Source of the DNA: Actinomycetes bacterium
GTDB taxonomy: Bacteria > Actinomycetota > Acidimicrobiia > Acidimicrobiales > Palsa-688
NCBI GenBank assembly: GCA_021850325.1
Contig: JAJZMF010000027.1
Location: forward strand, 62,001-126,000
Direction of reading: 5' to 3'
DNA: 64,000 nucleotides
Below the pieces are notes generated by a model. It was not told the origin of the DNA and did no database searches. It saw only the letters and a program-made list of their open reading frames with translations. Shown piece after piece: positions 28,536 through 37,210 of this stretch. The translations under genes were made by a program, and so were the position numbers. Each line of letters starts with the position of its first letter. Position 1 is the stretch's first letter.

Positions 28536-29018
28536 TTAGAAGGGCTCCTCGTCATCGTGGCTTGCGCCGTAGCTCGCCGGTGCAGGCTCGGCGGCCGGGC
28601 GCTGGTACGTGTGCTCGTGCATGCCGTGGCTCTCCCCGTTGTTGTCGGGGCTGCGGCGCTCGTTGCGGGTCACCTGGACAGTTGCCCAGCGCAGGCTGGG
28701 GGCGATCTCCTCGGCCGTTATCTCGACCTTGGACCGCTTGTCCCCATCAGGGGTCTCCCAGGAGCGCTGGTCCAGCCGCCCTGTGACCACGACGCGGGTG
28801 CCCCGGGCGAGGGACGTGGCGGCGTTCTCGGCCAGGGTGCCCCAGCAGACGACGTCGAAGAAGGAGGTCGACTCCCTGCGCTCCTGGCTCTGGCGGTCCG
28901 TCCAGGTCCGGTTCACGGCAATGCCGAACGTGGCCGTTGCCTGGCCGCTCGGAGTAAAACGCAGTTCGGGCTCACGGGTCAGGTTGCCGACGATGCTCAC
29001 AGAATTGTCTTGCGCCAT
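28536..29018 (-). CDS. ssb: single-stranded DNA-binding protein
   Basis: A 160-residue SSB with an N-terminal OB fold ([53 protein letters not shown]), a disordered His/Pro/Ala-rich linker and the acidic partner-binding tip DDEEPF. It lies between rpsF and rpsR, two bases from the rpsF stop, so replication and ribosome genes share an operon as in other bacteria. Confidence 0.96.
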   Translation of the reverse strand: MAQDNSVSIVGNLTREPELRFTPSGQATATFGIAVNRTWTDRQSQERRESTSFFDVVCWGTLAENAATSLARGTRVVVTGRLDQRSWETPDGDKRSKVEITAEEIAPSLRWATVQVTRNERRSPDNNGESHGMHEHTYQRPAAEPAPASYGASHDDEEPF

Positions 29019-29019
29019 T

Positions 29020-29382
29020 TCACGCTCCGTTCGTACTGGCGGCCACTGCAGGAGTGCTCTCGGAGGACGCCGCCGGACGGGAACGGCCGGCTGCCCGGTC
29101 GGGCAGCCTCACGACCTTGTGCCTCAGTACGTCGTCTGCCAGGCCGAGCTGGCGGTCGAGGTCCTTCAGCGCAGCGGGCTCGCCGTTGGCCTCGATGACC
29201 ACGTAGTAGCCCTCGTTCCGGTGCTTGACCGGGTAGGCCAGGCGCCGCTTACCCCAATTGTCTGCTTTGACAGACTTGGCACCGGCAGCGGAGAGCTGCT
29301 TGGTGTAGCGGTCCACCAGGCCCCGGACGGCATCGTCCTCCAGGCCGGCGTCGAAAATGACCATGACTTCATAGGGCCGCAT
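29020..29382 (-). CDS. rpsF: 30S ribosomal protein S6
   Basis: A 120-residue bS6 from ATG 29382 (MRPYEVMVIFDAGLEDDAVR), the canonical start; a GTG at 29394 would add four residues. The family strand NWGKRRLAYPVKHRNEGYYV and the helix LKDLDRQLGLADDVLRHKVV are present. The Ala/Ser-rich C-terminal tail of about 25 residues is longer than in E. coli. It is the first gene of the operon; the 172-bp gap before panB should hold the promoter, but no clear -10/-35 pair stands out. Confidence 0.95.
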   Translation of the reverse strand: MRPYEVMVIFDAGLEDDAVRGLVDRYTKQLSAAGAKSVKADNWGKRRLAYPVKHRNEGYYVVIEANGEPAALKDLDRQLGLADDVLRHKVVRLPDRAAGRSRPAASSESTPAVAASTNGA

Positions 29383-29566
29383 GAGGCGGCTCACCTACCT
29401 TTCCCTGTGGGCCGAGCTACCGGCCTGGCCGGCAGCTGGGGCTCCGGTGGTCCGGAGCAGGGCCTGTTCGGTTGTAGCGCATGCCATGGTAGCCGACGCC
29501 TGCGATCGTGCCATCGGCAGCCACGTTGCCACGGGGCAGTGACGCTGAAACGGTCGCCGCGCCGGC

Positions 29567-30376
29567 TCAGGCCTGGTAGGACTCCGCGACGTCGGGGAAC
29601 CGGTGGGCGCGGACGTCGGCGGCCCAGCTGGCGACAGCACTGGTCGCCTGGGCCTCGAGGTCGGCGTAGCGCCGTACGAAGCGGGGCACCCGTGGCCCCG
29701 ACAACCCGACGAGGTCGTGGAAGACCAGGACCTGGCCGTCGCAACCCGCTCCGGCGCCGATGCCGATGGTCGGGACCGGGACCACTTGGGTGACCTCTGC
29801 CGCCAGCGGCGCGGGGACGCCTTCGAGGACCAGCGAGAAGCACCCGGCGTCGGTGACAGCGACGGCGTCGTCGACCAGGGCCCGGGCCTGGTCGGGCATG
29901 CGGCCCTGGACCCGGTAGCCGCCCATGGCGTGCACTGACTGCGGGGTGAGGCCGAGGTGCCCCATGACCGGGATCTCGGCGTCGAGGAGGGCGGTCAGCA
30001 CTGCCAGGCGCTTGGCCCCCCCTTCGAGCTTCACCGCGCTCGCGCCAGCCCGCACCAGCCGGGCCGCGCTGCGGACGGCTTCTGCCCAGCCCTGGTGGTA
30101 GGTGGTCCAGGGCAGGTCGGCCACGACCAGGTGCCCGGGAGCACCCCTGGACACAGCCGCGGTGGCCCGCTCCATGTCCTCGAGGGTCACGTGCAGGGTG
30201 TCGGGGTAGCCGAGCACCACCATGCCCAGGGAGTCGCCCACCAGGACCATGTCGACGCCGGCGGCGGCTGCTACGCGGGCGCTGGGTGCGTCGTAGGCCG
30301 TGACCATGACAAGAGGCTCGGCCCCTTTGCGGTCCTGGACCGCAGGCACAGTGAGTGCACGCGTCGTTGTGCCCAT
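29567..30376 (-). CDS. panB: 3-methyl-2-oxobutanoate hydroxymethyltransferase
   Basis: First step of pantothenate synthesis: transfers hydroxymethyl from methylene-THF to ketoisovalerate. The 269-residue (beta/alpha)8 enzyme has MVTAYDAPSARVAAAAGVDM, the metal ligand Asp in VLVGDSLGMVVLGY, KLEGG near 130, GHLGLTPQSVHAMGGYRVQG, and GIGAGAGCDGQVLVFHDLVG. No other pan genes are in the window. It lies alone on the minus strand between rpsF and the DUF5318 gene. Confidence 0.97.
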   Translation of the reverse strand: MGTTTRALTVPAVQDRKGAEPLVMVTAYDAPSARVAAAAGVDMVLVGDSLGMVVLGYPDTLHVTLEDMERATAAVSRGAPGHLVVADLPWTTYHQGWAEAVRSAARLVRAGASAVKLEGGAKRLAVLTALLDAEIPVMGHLGLTPQSVHAMGGYRVQGRMPDQARALVDDAVAVTDAGCFSLVLEGVPAPLAAEVTQVVPVPTIGIGAGAGCDGQVLVFHDLVGLSGPRVPRFVRRYADLEAQATSAVASWAADVRAHRFPDVAESYQA

Positions 30377-30464
30377 CCAGGTTCACCTCCCCGGGGCCCA
30401 GGGCCCGGACGGCTACCGGCCCGAGAAGATGCTACCGGGGGCCGGCGCTGCTCCGGCCCGGGGC

Positions 30465-30959
30465 TCAGGGCCGGTCGCCACCAGGGGTTTCCGTGGGCCC
30501 CGCTTCCCCAGCCGCAGCCTCCTGGCCCACCGAGGCCTTGGACCTGGGCCGGCCCGAGGGCCGGGGGGTGAGCGAGAAGACCTGAGCCAGGTGGTTCCAG
30601 TTGCAGGCAGGGCAGACCTCGATGACGTAGCAGGCCAGGTCCTTGCCCAACGAGGAGAGCTTGGCCAGCTCCTTCTTGTTGGCCACACAGCGCCCTGAGG
30701 CCGGCAGCCGCGGCCCGAACACGTAGGAGACCAGCTTGATGGTGCTCTCCTCACATATGGGGCACTCCTCGTCGACCGGCTCACCGGCGTCGCTGGCCGC
30801 CCTCAGCAGCTCGGGCTGGGCGTCGCAGACGTCCAGCCGGGAGAGGTGGCCCTTGCGGTACTCGGACACCACAAGGTTGCGGGCGAGGCGGTAGTCGACG
30901 TTGCTCAGGACCTTGAAGCCGGAGCCGCGTGACATGGCTGCCTTGGGCAGGGAGCTCAT
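30465..30959 (-). CDS. DUF5318 zinc-ribbon-like protein
   Basis: A 164-residue soluble protein with two CxxC pairs, CPICEES near 95 and CPACNWNHLAQVFSL near 130, fitting a zinc ribbon. The conserved start of the domain is VDYRLARNLVVSEYRKGHLS. DUF5318 is an actinobacterial family that in mycobacteria also sits between the ino1/PadR genes and rpsF, as here. The function is unknown. Start choice: ATG 30959, with 30965 also possible. The C-terminal 30 residues are disordered. It is divergent from the PadR regulator. Confidence 0.88.
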   Translation of the reverse strand: MSSLPKAAMSRGSGFKVLSNVDYRLARNLVVSEYRKGHLSRLDVCDAQPELLRAASDAGEPVDEECPICEESTIKLVSYVFGPRLPASGRCVANKKELAKLSSLGKDLACYVIEVCPACNWNHLAQVFSLTPRPSGRPRSKASVGQEAAAGEAGPTETPGGDRP

Positions 30960-31053
30960 GACCATGTCGGCACCACGTCGCTCAGCGTACCTGTCCCGGC
31001 TGTCATGGCGCCCCGGCGGGCCATCACCCCGGAGGTTTGTGAAAGTGCTCTTC

Positions 31054-31074
31054 GATGTAACGGATCGATACATC
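31054..31074. promoter_or_regulatory. palindromic operator upstream of the PadR gene
   Basis: A 21-bp imperfect palindrome reading GATGTAACGG / ATCGATACATC, with only two mismatched pairs about its centre. Its outer arms ATGTA and TACAT are the typical half-sites of PadR regulators. It ends eight bases before the PadR ATG, so binding would block the ribosome site and promoter (autoregulation), and it lies in the divergent DUF5318/PadR gap. Confidence 0.6.
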
Positions 31075-31082
31075 TGGTCGCT

Positions 31083-31763
31083 ATGGTGGTGGACGTGCTG
31101 GAGATGGCCGTGCTCGGGTTGCTGAAGGAGCAGGACATGCACGGTTATGAGCTCAAGAAGCGGCTCTCGGACGTGTTCGGCGTCTCCACCGCCGTTTCGT
31201 TCGGGTCGCTGTACCCGGCACTGGCCCGTCTGGAGGCGGCGGGCGCGGTACGGGTGCTGGTCGCCGACGACGAGGTTGGCACCTCCCCCGTGGCCGACCG
31301 GCACGAGAGCCGCCGGCGCAAGGTCTACGGGATCACACCGGCCGGGTCGGCCATGTTCGAGGAGCTTCTCAACTCCAACCAGGGAGCGGGTGAGGACGAG
31401 CGCGTGTTCAACCTCCGCCTGGCCTTTGCCCGCTACCTTCCGGTGGAGGGTCGCCTCAGGCTCCTCGAGAGGCGCCGGGCCGTGCTCGGCGAGAGGCTCG
31501 CCCAGCTGGCTGCCCGTGCCCGTGCCCGGCGTGAGGACCGCTACATGAGGGTCCTCGTGGAGCGCCAGCGTGACGCCCTGTCGCGGGACATGAGCTGGCT
31601 CGACCGGCTGATCGACGAGGAGCGCGGAGCCGGGGGGGCACCGGGGCTGGGGCAGGTGCCGCAGCCTGCGGCCGGGCCCTTGCGGCTCGTCCCCCTGGCC
31701 AGCGCCTCGCAGCTCCAGCGCGCGGTCCGCCGGGGGCCAGGCGTCGACGCCCCCACCGGCTGA
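31083..31763 (+). CDS. PadR-family transcriptional regulator
   Basis: A 226-residue repressor from ATG 31083. The winged helix has the PadR signature VLGLLKEQDMHGYELKKRL, SFGSLYPALARLEAAGAV and RRKVYGITPAGSAMFEELL. The C-terminal half is a helical dimerisation domain with an Arg/Glu-rich coiled coil near 130-175, followed by a disordered tail. A homologue sits next to ino1 in mycobacteria. Its own operator-like palindrome is just upstream. It is followed at 56 bp by ino1, a likely co-regulated gene. Confidence 0.93.
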   Translation: MVVDVLEMAVLGLLKEQDMHGYELKKRLSDVFGVSTAVSFGSLYPALARLEAAGAVRVLVADDEVGTSPVADRHESRRRKVYGITPAGSAMFEELLNSNQGAGEDERVFNLRLAFARYLPVEGRLRLLERRRAVLGERLAQLAARARARREDRYMRVLVERQRDALSRDMSWLDRLIDEERGAGGAPGLGQVPQPAAGPLRLVPLASASQLQRAVRRGPGVDAPTG

Positions 31764-31819
31764 ACCGGACAGCCCTTGCCCGGGCAGGCTGCCCGGGGGA
31801 AAGTTGAGGAACGAACCAC

Positions 31820-32896
31820 ATGGCAAAGGTACGACTGGCTATTGCCGGCGTCGGGAACTGCGCCAGCTCCCTGGTGCAGGGCTTGGAGTACTACCGGGGC
31901 GCGAGCCCTGACGAGCACGTCCCCGGCCTGATGCACGTGGTGCTCGGTGGCTACCACGTGCACGACGTGGAGGTGGTAGCCGCGTTCGACGTGGACGCCA
32001 CCAAGGTGGGCCAGGACCTGGGCAAGGCCATCTGGGCGGGGCACAACAACACGGTCCGCTTCGCCCAGGTGGGCGAGCTGGGCGTGCAGGTGCTGCGGGG
32101 GCCGACGCTGGACGGCCTGGGCAAGTACTACCGGGAGACGGTCCAGGAGTCCCCGGCGCCGGCGGTGGACGTGGCCCAGGTGCTGCGCGACACCGGCGCG
32201 GACGTGCTCGTCTCCTACCTACCGGTGGGCTCCGAGCTCGCCCAGAAGGCGTACGCCCAGGCCTGCCTGGACGCCCACGTCGGCTTCGTCAACGCCATAC
32301 CGGTCTTCATCGCCAGCGACCCCGAATGGGCTGAGCGCTTCAGGCGGGCCGGGGTGCCGATAATCGGGGACGACATCAAGAGCCAGTTGGGCGCCACCAT
32401 CGCCCACCGCGTACTGGCGCGGCTCTTCGAGGACCGGGGGCTGGTACTGGACCGCACCTACCAGCTGAACTTCGGTGGGAACATGGACTTCAAGAACATG
32501 CTCGAGCGCGAACGGCTCGAGTCGAAGAAGATCTCCAAGACCCAAGCCGTCACCAGCCAGGTGGAGAGGGGGATCTCGGCACGGGACGTGCACGTCGGCC
32601 CTTCCGACCACGTCGACTGGTTGGAGGACCGCAAGTGGGCCTACATCAGGCTGGAGGGCCGCAACTTCGGTGATGTGCCCCTCAGCATCGAGCTCAAGCT
32701 GGAGGTGTGGGACTCGCCCAATTCGGCCGGCGTGGTCATAGATGCCGTCCGCTGTGCCAAGCTGGCCAGGGACAGGGGCATCGGTGGCCCGCTGCTCGGG
32801 CCGTCGGCGTACTTCATGAAGTCGCCGCCCGTCCAGTACCACGACGACGTGGCGCGTGAGATGGTGGACGAGTTCGCCCGCCCACCCCTCGACTGA
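31820..32896 (+). CDS. ino1: inositol-3-phosphate synthase
   Basis: Converts glucose-6-phosphate to myo-inositol-3-phosphate with NAD, feeding phosphatidylinositol and mycothiol synthesis in actinobacteria. The 358-residue protein starts with the Rossmann motif [18 protein letters not shown] and substrate blocks [25 protein letters not shown] and [15 protein letters not shown] are present, with the tetramerisation/catalytic [13 protein letters not shown]. Length and start match the mycobacterial enzyme. The dioxygenase gene follows 13 bp later with its own strong ribosome site. Confidence 0.96.
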   Translation: MAKVRLAIAGVGNCASSLVQGLEYYRGASPDEHVPGLMHVVLGGYHVHDVEVVAAFDVDATKVGQDLGKAIWAGHNNTVRFAQVGELGVQVLRGPTLDGLGKYYRETVQESPAPAVDVAQVLRDTGADVLVSYLPVGSELAQKAYAQACLDAHVGFVNAIPVFIASDPEWAERFRRAGVPIIGDDIKSQLGATIAHRVLARLFEDRGLVLDRTYQLNFGGNMDFKNMLERERLESKKISKTQAVTSQVERGISARDVHVGPSDHVDWLEDRKWAYIRLEGRNFGDVPLSIELKLEVWDSPNSAGVVIDAVRCAKLARDRGIGGPLLGPSAYFMKSPPVQYHDDVAREMVDEFARPPLD

Positions 32897-32909
32897 GGAG
32901 GAGCAGCCA

Positions 32910-33731
32910 GTGGGACATGGCACTGTCGCCAGCATCGGGGAGGCGCTCGAGCTCCTCGGGGCGTCCGAGGACGAGCTGAGCCCGGCGGAGGTGCGCAGCC
33001 TGGACGAGCAGGGCTTCGTCGTCTTCCCGTCCCTGCTGGCAGACAGCGTCGTCGAGGGGTTGCGCCGCCGCTTCGAGGAGCTGGTCGCGAGCGAGGGTGC
33101 GCGGGCAGGCAAGGAGGTCGACACGAAGGAGGTCGGTGTGCGCCGCCTTGCCGACCTTGTCAACAAGGGCGAGGTGTTCGCCGTCTGTTACAGCCATCCC
33201 AAGGTCCTCTCGGCCATCGCCCACGTCTTCGGTCGGCGCGAGTTCAAGCTCTCCTCGCTGAACGGCCGGGACGCCGCTCCTGGCACCGGCGCCCAGCCGC
33301 TGCACGAAGACTGGAACGACTACAAGCAGGACGGCTCGTTCCGTGAGGCGGGCGACCCGTTCTACGTGGTCAACAGCCTGTGGATGCTCGACGAGTTCAG
33401 TGCGGACAATGGGGCGACACGAGTGGTGCCCGGCACCCACAGGATGCGGGCACCCCGCTTCCACCTGCCGAGCCCGCTCGCCGAGCACCCCGAGGAGGTC
33501 AAGGTCACGGGGCCGCCGGGCACCGTCGTGGTCTTCAACAGCCATCTCTGGCACGGGGGGACGAACAACACGTCGGGGCGGGTGCGCCGGGCCCTTCACT
33601 CGTACTTCGTGGTGCGCGACTTCGAGCAGCAGCTCGACCAGCGTGCCTATGTCACCAGGGAGACCTATGAGCGCCTGTCACCGGCCCAGCGGTACCTGCT
33701 GGACGTCGAAGGCGCCTACGCGGCCCCCTGA
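32910..33731 (+). CDS. PhyH-family Fe(II)/2-oxoglutarate-dependent dioxygenase
   Basis: A 273-residue non-heme iron oxygenase from GTG 32910 with a strong GAGGAGGAG upstream. The double-stranded beta-helix ligands are His-x-Asp in QPLHEDWNDY and the distal His in VVFNSHLWHGGTNNTSGRVRRAL, the last Arg being the 2-oxoglutarate anchor. SLWMLDEFSADNGATRVVPGTH is the usual PhyH strand. The substrate is unknown. Its tight coupling to ino1 suggests action on an inositol- or lipid-derived compound, but this is inference. Unlike the copy at 10.8 kb, this one is complete. Confidence 0.9.
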   Translation: MGHGTVASIGEALELLGASEDELSPAEVRSLDEQGFVVFPSLLADSVVEGLRRRFEELVASEGARAGKEVDTKEVGVRRLADLVNKGEVFAVCYSHPKVLSAIAHVFGRREFKLSSLNGRDAAPGTGAQPLHEDWNDYKQDGSFREAGDPFYVVNSLWMLDEFSADNGATRVVPGTHRMRAPRFHLPSPLAEHPEEVKVTGPPGTVVVFNSHLWHGGTNNTSGRVRRALHSYFVVRDFEQQLDQRAYVTRETYERLSPAQRYLLDVEGAYAAP

Positions 33732-33761
33732 CAGGCGGCGGCGCGTCAGGGCACCCGTCCC

Positions 33762-35156
33762 CTAGGCCCCGGCCGCCGGTTCCTGCTGGCCAGCCCACCA
33801 CTGGTCAAGCAGGGCGAGTGCCTCGTCCTCGCTGTGCGGCCCGTGCTCGAGGCGCTCCTCCAGCAGGTAGGCGAGGGCGCGGCCCACCACCGGCCCGGGT
33901 GCCAGACCGAGGTGGTCCATCACCTGGCGACCGTCCAGGTCGGGCCTTATGGCCGCCAGCTCCTCCTTTTCGCGCAGCTCGGCGATCCTGCGCTCGAGCT
34001 CGTCCATGCGCTCCGAGAGAGCCCTGGCCTTGGCTGCGTTACGCGTGGTGCAGTCGCACCTGGTCAGCTCGTTGAGGTCCTCCAGCAGGTCGCCCACGTC
34101 CCGCACGTAGCGGCGCACCGCACTGTCGGTCCAACCCATGCCGTAGGTGTGGAAGCGCAGGTGGAGCTCGACCAGCTTGCCCACCTTGTCGATGTCCTCG
34201 GCCGAGTAGCGCAGGGCCCGCATGCGGTCACGGGTCATGCGGGCCCCCACCAGCTCATGGTGGTGGAAGCTGACCATGCCCCCCGGCCCGAACGACCTCG
34301 TCTTGGGTTTGCCCACGTCATGGAAGAGGGCAGCCAGGCGGATAGTGCGCTCCGGTCGGGTGCGCTGCACCACGGCGATGGTGTGGGCCAGGACGTCCTT
34401 GTGCCGGTGCACAGGGTCCTGTTCGAGGGCGAGCGCGGGGAGCTCGGGCAGGAACTCCTCGGCCAGGCCGGTCTTCACCAGGAACCAGAGCCCCGGGGCG
34501 GGGTCCGGGACGACGAGCAGCTTGTCGAGCTCGTCGCGCACCCTCTCGTCGGAGACGATGTCCAGCCGGCTGCGCAACCGGGTCACGGCTGACACCAGGC
34601 CGGGTTCGGGCTGGAGGTTGTAACCCGCGATGAAGCGCGCCGCGCGCAGCATGCGCAGGGGGTCGTCGGTGAAGGAGGTCTCGGGTGAAAGGGGTGTCCG
34701 CAAGGTGGAGCTGGCCAGGTCGGCCACACCGTTGAACGGGTCGACCAGGCGCAGGTCGGGCAGCGAGAGGGCCATGGCATTGACGGTGAAGTCCCGCCGC
34801 GACAGGTCCGCCTCCAGGGCGTTCGAGAACACGACCTCCGGCTTGCGGGACGCCGGCTCGTACTGCTCGGCCCGGTGGGTGGTCACCTCTATGCGCCGGC
34901 CGGCACGGATGGCTGCGATGGTGCCGAAGCGCTTCCCCTGCAGCCAGATGCTGTCTGCCCAACCCAGCAGGACCCGTTCGGTCTGGTCGGGCAGGGCGTC
35001 CGTGGTGAAGTCCAGGTCGCTCTCGGGGCCCAGGCGGTCCAACAGGGCATCCCGCACGACACCTCCCACCAGGTACAGGTGCGCCCCGGCCGCCTCGAAC
35101 AGGCGCGCCAGGTCGATGACCGGGTCTAGGACGGGCCGGAGCCTTTCAGGTACCAC
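33762..35156 (-). CDS. cca: CCA-adding tRNA nucleotidyltransferase (class II, HD domain)
   Basis: A 464-residue enzyme that builds or repairs the tRNA CCA end. The head has LVGGVVRDALL and the catalytic DLDFTTDA, then RRDFTVNAMAL and the template-like DPLRMLRAARFIA. An HD phosphohydrolase domain follows with LFHDVGKPKTRS and HHELVGARM. The layout matches mycobacterial PcnA, and the neighbouring DUF6049-MurJ genes are also its neighbours there. The encoded tRNA in this window lacks CCA, so the enzyme is needed. Start GTG 35156. Confidence 0.95.
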   Translation of the reverse strand: MVPERLRPVLDPVIDLARLFEAAGAHLYLVGGVVRDALLDRLGPESDLDFTTDALPDQTERVLLGWADSIWLQGKRFGTIAAIRAGRRIEVTTHRAEQYEPASRKPEVVFSNALEADLSRRDFTVNAMALSLPDLRLVDPFNGVADLASSTLRTPLSPETSFTDDPLRMLRAARFIAGYNLQPEPGLVSAVTRLRSRLDIVSDERVRDELDKLLVVPDPAPGLWFLVKTGLAEEFLPELPALALEQDPVHRHKDVLAHTIAVVQRTRPERTIRLAALFHDVGKPKTRSFGPGGMVSFHHHELVGARMTRDRMRALRYSAEDIDKVGKLVELHLRFHTYGMGWTDSAVRRYVRDVGDLLEDLNELTRCDCTTRNAAKARALSERMDELERRIAELREKEELAAIRPDLDGRQVMDHLGLAPGPVVGRALAYLLEERLEHGPHSEDEALALLDQWWAGQQEPAAGA

Positions 35157-35196
35157 AGCACGAGCCTACGGAGCACCCGCCGCGCTCCGTGGTGTT

Positions 35197-36333
35197 TTAC
35201 ACCGAAGGCAACAGGCCCGCGGTCTGCAGGGCGACACGGAAGTCGTGGGGGTTGGTCGCGGCCTGGAGCGCCGCCCGCAGCGATATCTCGCCCGCCTTGA
35301 ACAGGCTGAACAGGCTCTGGTCGAAGGTGACCATGCCGTGGTACTCGCCGTCGGCGATGACGTCCTCGATGGTCTCACCCGAGCCACTGTTGGGGTCGAG
35401 GATGCGGTCGGCGATGCGGCCCGTCATGACCATCGCCTCCACCGCTACGCACCGCCCCACGCCGTCCGCCCTCGCCACCAGGCGCTGGCTGACGACGCCG
35501 CGCAGGACGGCGGCCAGGCTGATCCTCACCTGCCGTTGCTGGAAGGGCGGGAAGAAGTCCACGATCCGGTTTATGGTCTCGGTGGCGTTCGTCGTGTGCA
35601 GCGTCGACAGCACCAGGTGGCCGGTCTCGCCGGCGGACAGGGCGGCCTGGATGGTCTCGGGGTCGCGCATCTCACCGATCAGGATCACGTCGGGGTCCTG
35701 GCGCAGCACGCGGCGCATGGCCTGGCCCCAGTCCTTGGTGTCGGTGCCGATCTCCCGTTGGCTGATGATCGACATCTTGTCCCGGTGCAGGACCTCGATC
35801 GGGTCCTCGATGGTGATGATGTTGGCCGCCCGGTTGTTGTTGATGTGGTCGATCATGGCGGCCAGGGTGGTCGTCTTGCCCGAACCGGTGGGACCGGTCA
35901 CCAGCACCAGGCCCCGCTGTTCGTCGGCCAGCCGGGTGACCACGGGCGGGAGGCCGAGGTCGGTCGCCGACAGGGCGCTGGGCAGCACCCGGCGCAGGAC
36001 CAGGCCGGCCGTGCCGCGCTGGCGGAAGGCGTTGGCCCGGAAGCGGCCGAGGCCGCTGAGCGAGAGCGAGAAGTCCGCCTCACCGGTGGAGCGGAACTCC
36101 TCCAGGCGCTCGGGTGGGAGCACCACCTGGACCAGTTCCTCACACTCTTCGGGCCCGACGGCAGGGAACGGGGTCATGCGGAGGTCGCCGTTGACCCGCA
36201 CGCGGGGGGCCGAGCCCACTTTGATGTGGAGGTCGGAGGCACCCTGTTCCACAACGTGGCGCAGCACAGCAGGAAGGTCGATCACCACGAGCGGTATCGG
36301 CAGCTTCGGGGCCCGGGCTGAGCACTGTTTCAC
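35197..36333 (-). CDS. pilT: PilT/PilU-type pilus retraction ATPase
   Basis: A 378-residue hexameric ATPase. The N-terminal PAS-like part contains GASDLHIKVGSAPRVRVNGD, Walker A is TGPTGSGKTTT near 180, Walker B LIGEMRDPET, and the His box HLVLSTLHTTNA. The C-terminal half has QRLVARADGVGRCVAVE. It should depolymerise type IV pili. No pilB, pilC, pilM-Q or pilin gene is nearby, so it is an orphan in this window. The start is uncertain: GTG 36333 or GTG 36288, neither with a good ribosome site. Confidence 0.92.
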   Translation of the reverse strand: MKQCSARAPKLPIPLVVIDLPAVLRHVVEQGASDLHIKVGSAPRVRVNGDLRMTPFPAVGPEECEELVQVVLPPERLEEFRSTGEADFSLSLSGLGRFRANAFRQRGTAGLVLRRVLPSALSATDLGLPPVVTRLADEQRGLVLVTGPTGSGKTTTLAAMIDHINNNRAANIITIEDPIEVLHRDKMSIISQREIGTDTKDWGQAMRRVLRQDPDVILIGEMRDPETIQAALSAGETGHLVLSTLHTTNATETINRIVDFFPPFQQRQVRISLAAVLRGVVSQRLVARADGVGRCVAVEAMVMTGRIADRILDPNSGSGETIEDVIADGEYHGMVTFDQSLFSLFKAGEISLRAALQAATNPHDFRVALQTAGLLPSV

Positions 36334-36469
36334 GGCCCGGTCGCCGCCAGGGGGTGACGACCGGGTACCGGGGTGCCCGCCCGGGTGGCACCGGGGCCGG
36401 CCTACGGCCGCAGAGCGGCCCGCGCCCCGACGGGGCTAGGGTTGCTTGTGCTGCAACCGGGGTCCCGAC

Positions 36470-37210
36470 ATGCCTGCTCACGGCAACCTCATCCGCTGGG
36501 GTGACCAGTCCGCGCGGGTGGCACCGTGGAGGGCGGACAGCTCTGCTGCCCTGCTGGTGCCGGTGCCGGGCGGTGCGCCTCCCTCGGCGGAGTTCGTGCG
36601 TCGTTGCCTGCGGCTCCTGGCGAGGCAGGGTTACGACAAGGTGGTGACCGGGGCGCTGGCGCCTGACGAACAAGCGGGGTTCCTGGAGGCGGGGTTCGAG
36701 GTGCGCGAGCGCCTGCACCTCCTCATCCTGGACAGCGGGACGCCCCTGCCCGAGGTACCTCCCGGGCCGGCACTGCACCGCCCCTGGGGCAGGCGCCGTG
36801 ACGGCGCGCTCGAGGTTGACGCGGCCGCCTTCTCGCCCTTCTGGCGGCTGGACAGCACCGGGTTGCAGGAGGCGCTCGAGGCCACGGCGAGGCACCGCTT
36901 CCGTGTCGTGACGGACGGCGGCGGGCGTGTCGTGGGCTACGCCATCTGCGGCGCTTCCGGAGGCCGTGGCTTCGTGCAGAGGCTCGCCGTGGCACCGGCC
37001 CACCAGGGCCGCGGCCTGGGCCGCCGCCTGTTGCTGGACGGGCTCCACTGGCTCAGGTCGGTGGGAGCCAGCCTGGTGGCAGTGAACACCCAGCAGGGCA
37101 ACGCCCCCGCTCTGGCCCTGTACCGGGGGGTCGGTTTCCGCGACGACCCCGATGGGCTGTGCGTCCTCTCGGCCCGGGCCGAGGTGCCCGAGAGGCAGGC
37201 GGGGCAGTGA
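36470..37210 (+). CDS. GNAT-family N-acetyltransferase
   Basis: A 246-residue acetyltransferase. The C-terminal GNAT fold has the acetyl-CoA loop FVQRLAVAPAHQGRGLGRRL (Q-x2-G-x-G/A type) followed by NTQQGNAPALALYRGVGFR. The N-terminal 100 residues contain a second, degenerate GNAT-like lobe (LLARQGYDKVVTGALAPDEQ, GFLEAGFEVRERLHLL). ATG 36470 is preferred; a GTG at 36446 is in frame. The stop overlaps the DUF6049 start (GTGA), so the two are translationally coupled. The acceptor substrate is unknown. Confidence 0.88.
   Translation: MPAHGNLIRWGDQSARVAPWRADSSAALLVPVPGGAPPSAEFVRRCLRLLARQGYDKVVTGALAPDEQAGFLEAGFEVRERLHLLILDSGTPLPEVPPGPALHRPWGRRRDGALEVDAAAFSPFWRLDSTGLQEALEATARHRFRVVTDGGGRVVGYAICGASGGRGFVQRLAVAPAHQGRGLGRRLLLDGLHWLRSVGASLVAVNTQQGNAPALALYRGVGFRDDPDGLCVLSARAEVPERQAGQ

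Noticed and set aside
30377-30464. GC-rich inverted repeats between panB and the DUF5318 gene
   Set aside because: Many imperfect CCGG/GGCC pairings and no T-run, so a terminator cannot be supported.
36446-36469. GTG start eight codons upstream for the GNAT gene
   Set aside because: Gives a Cys-rich unconserved leader; ATG 36470 is simpler, though the choice remains open.
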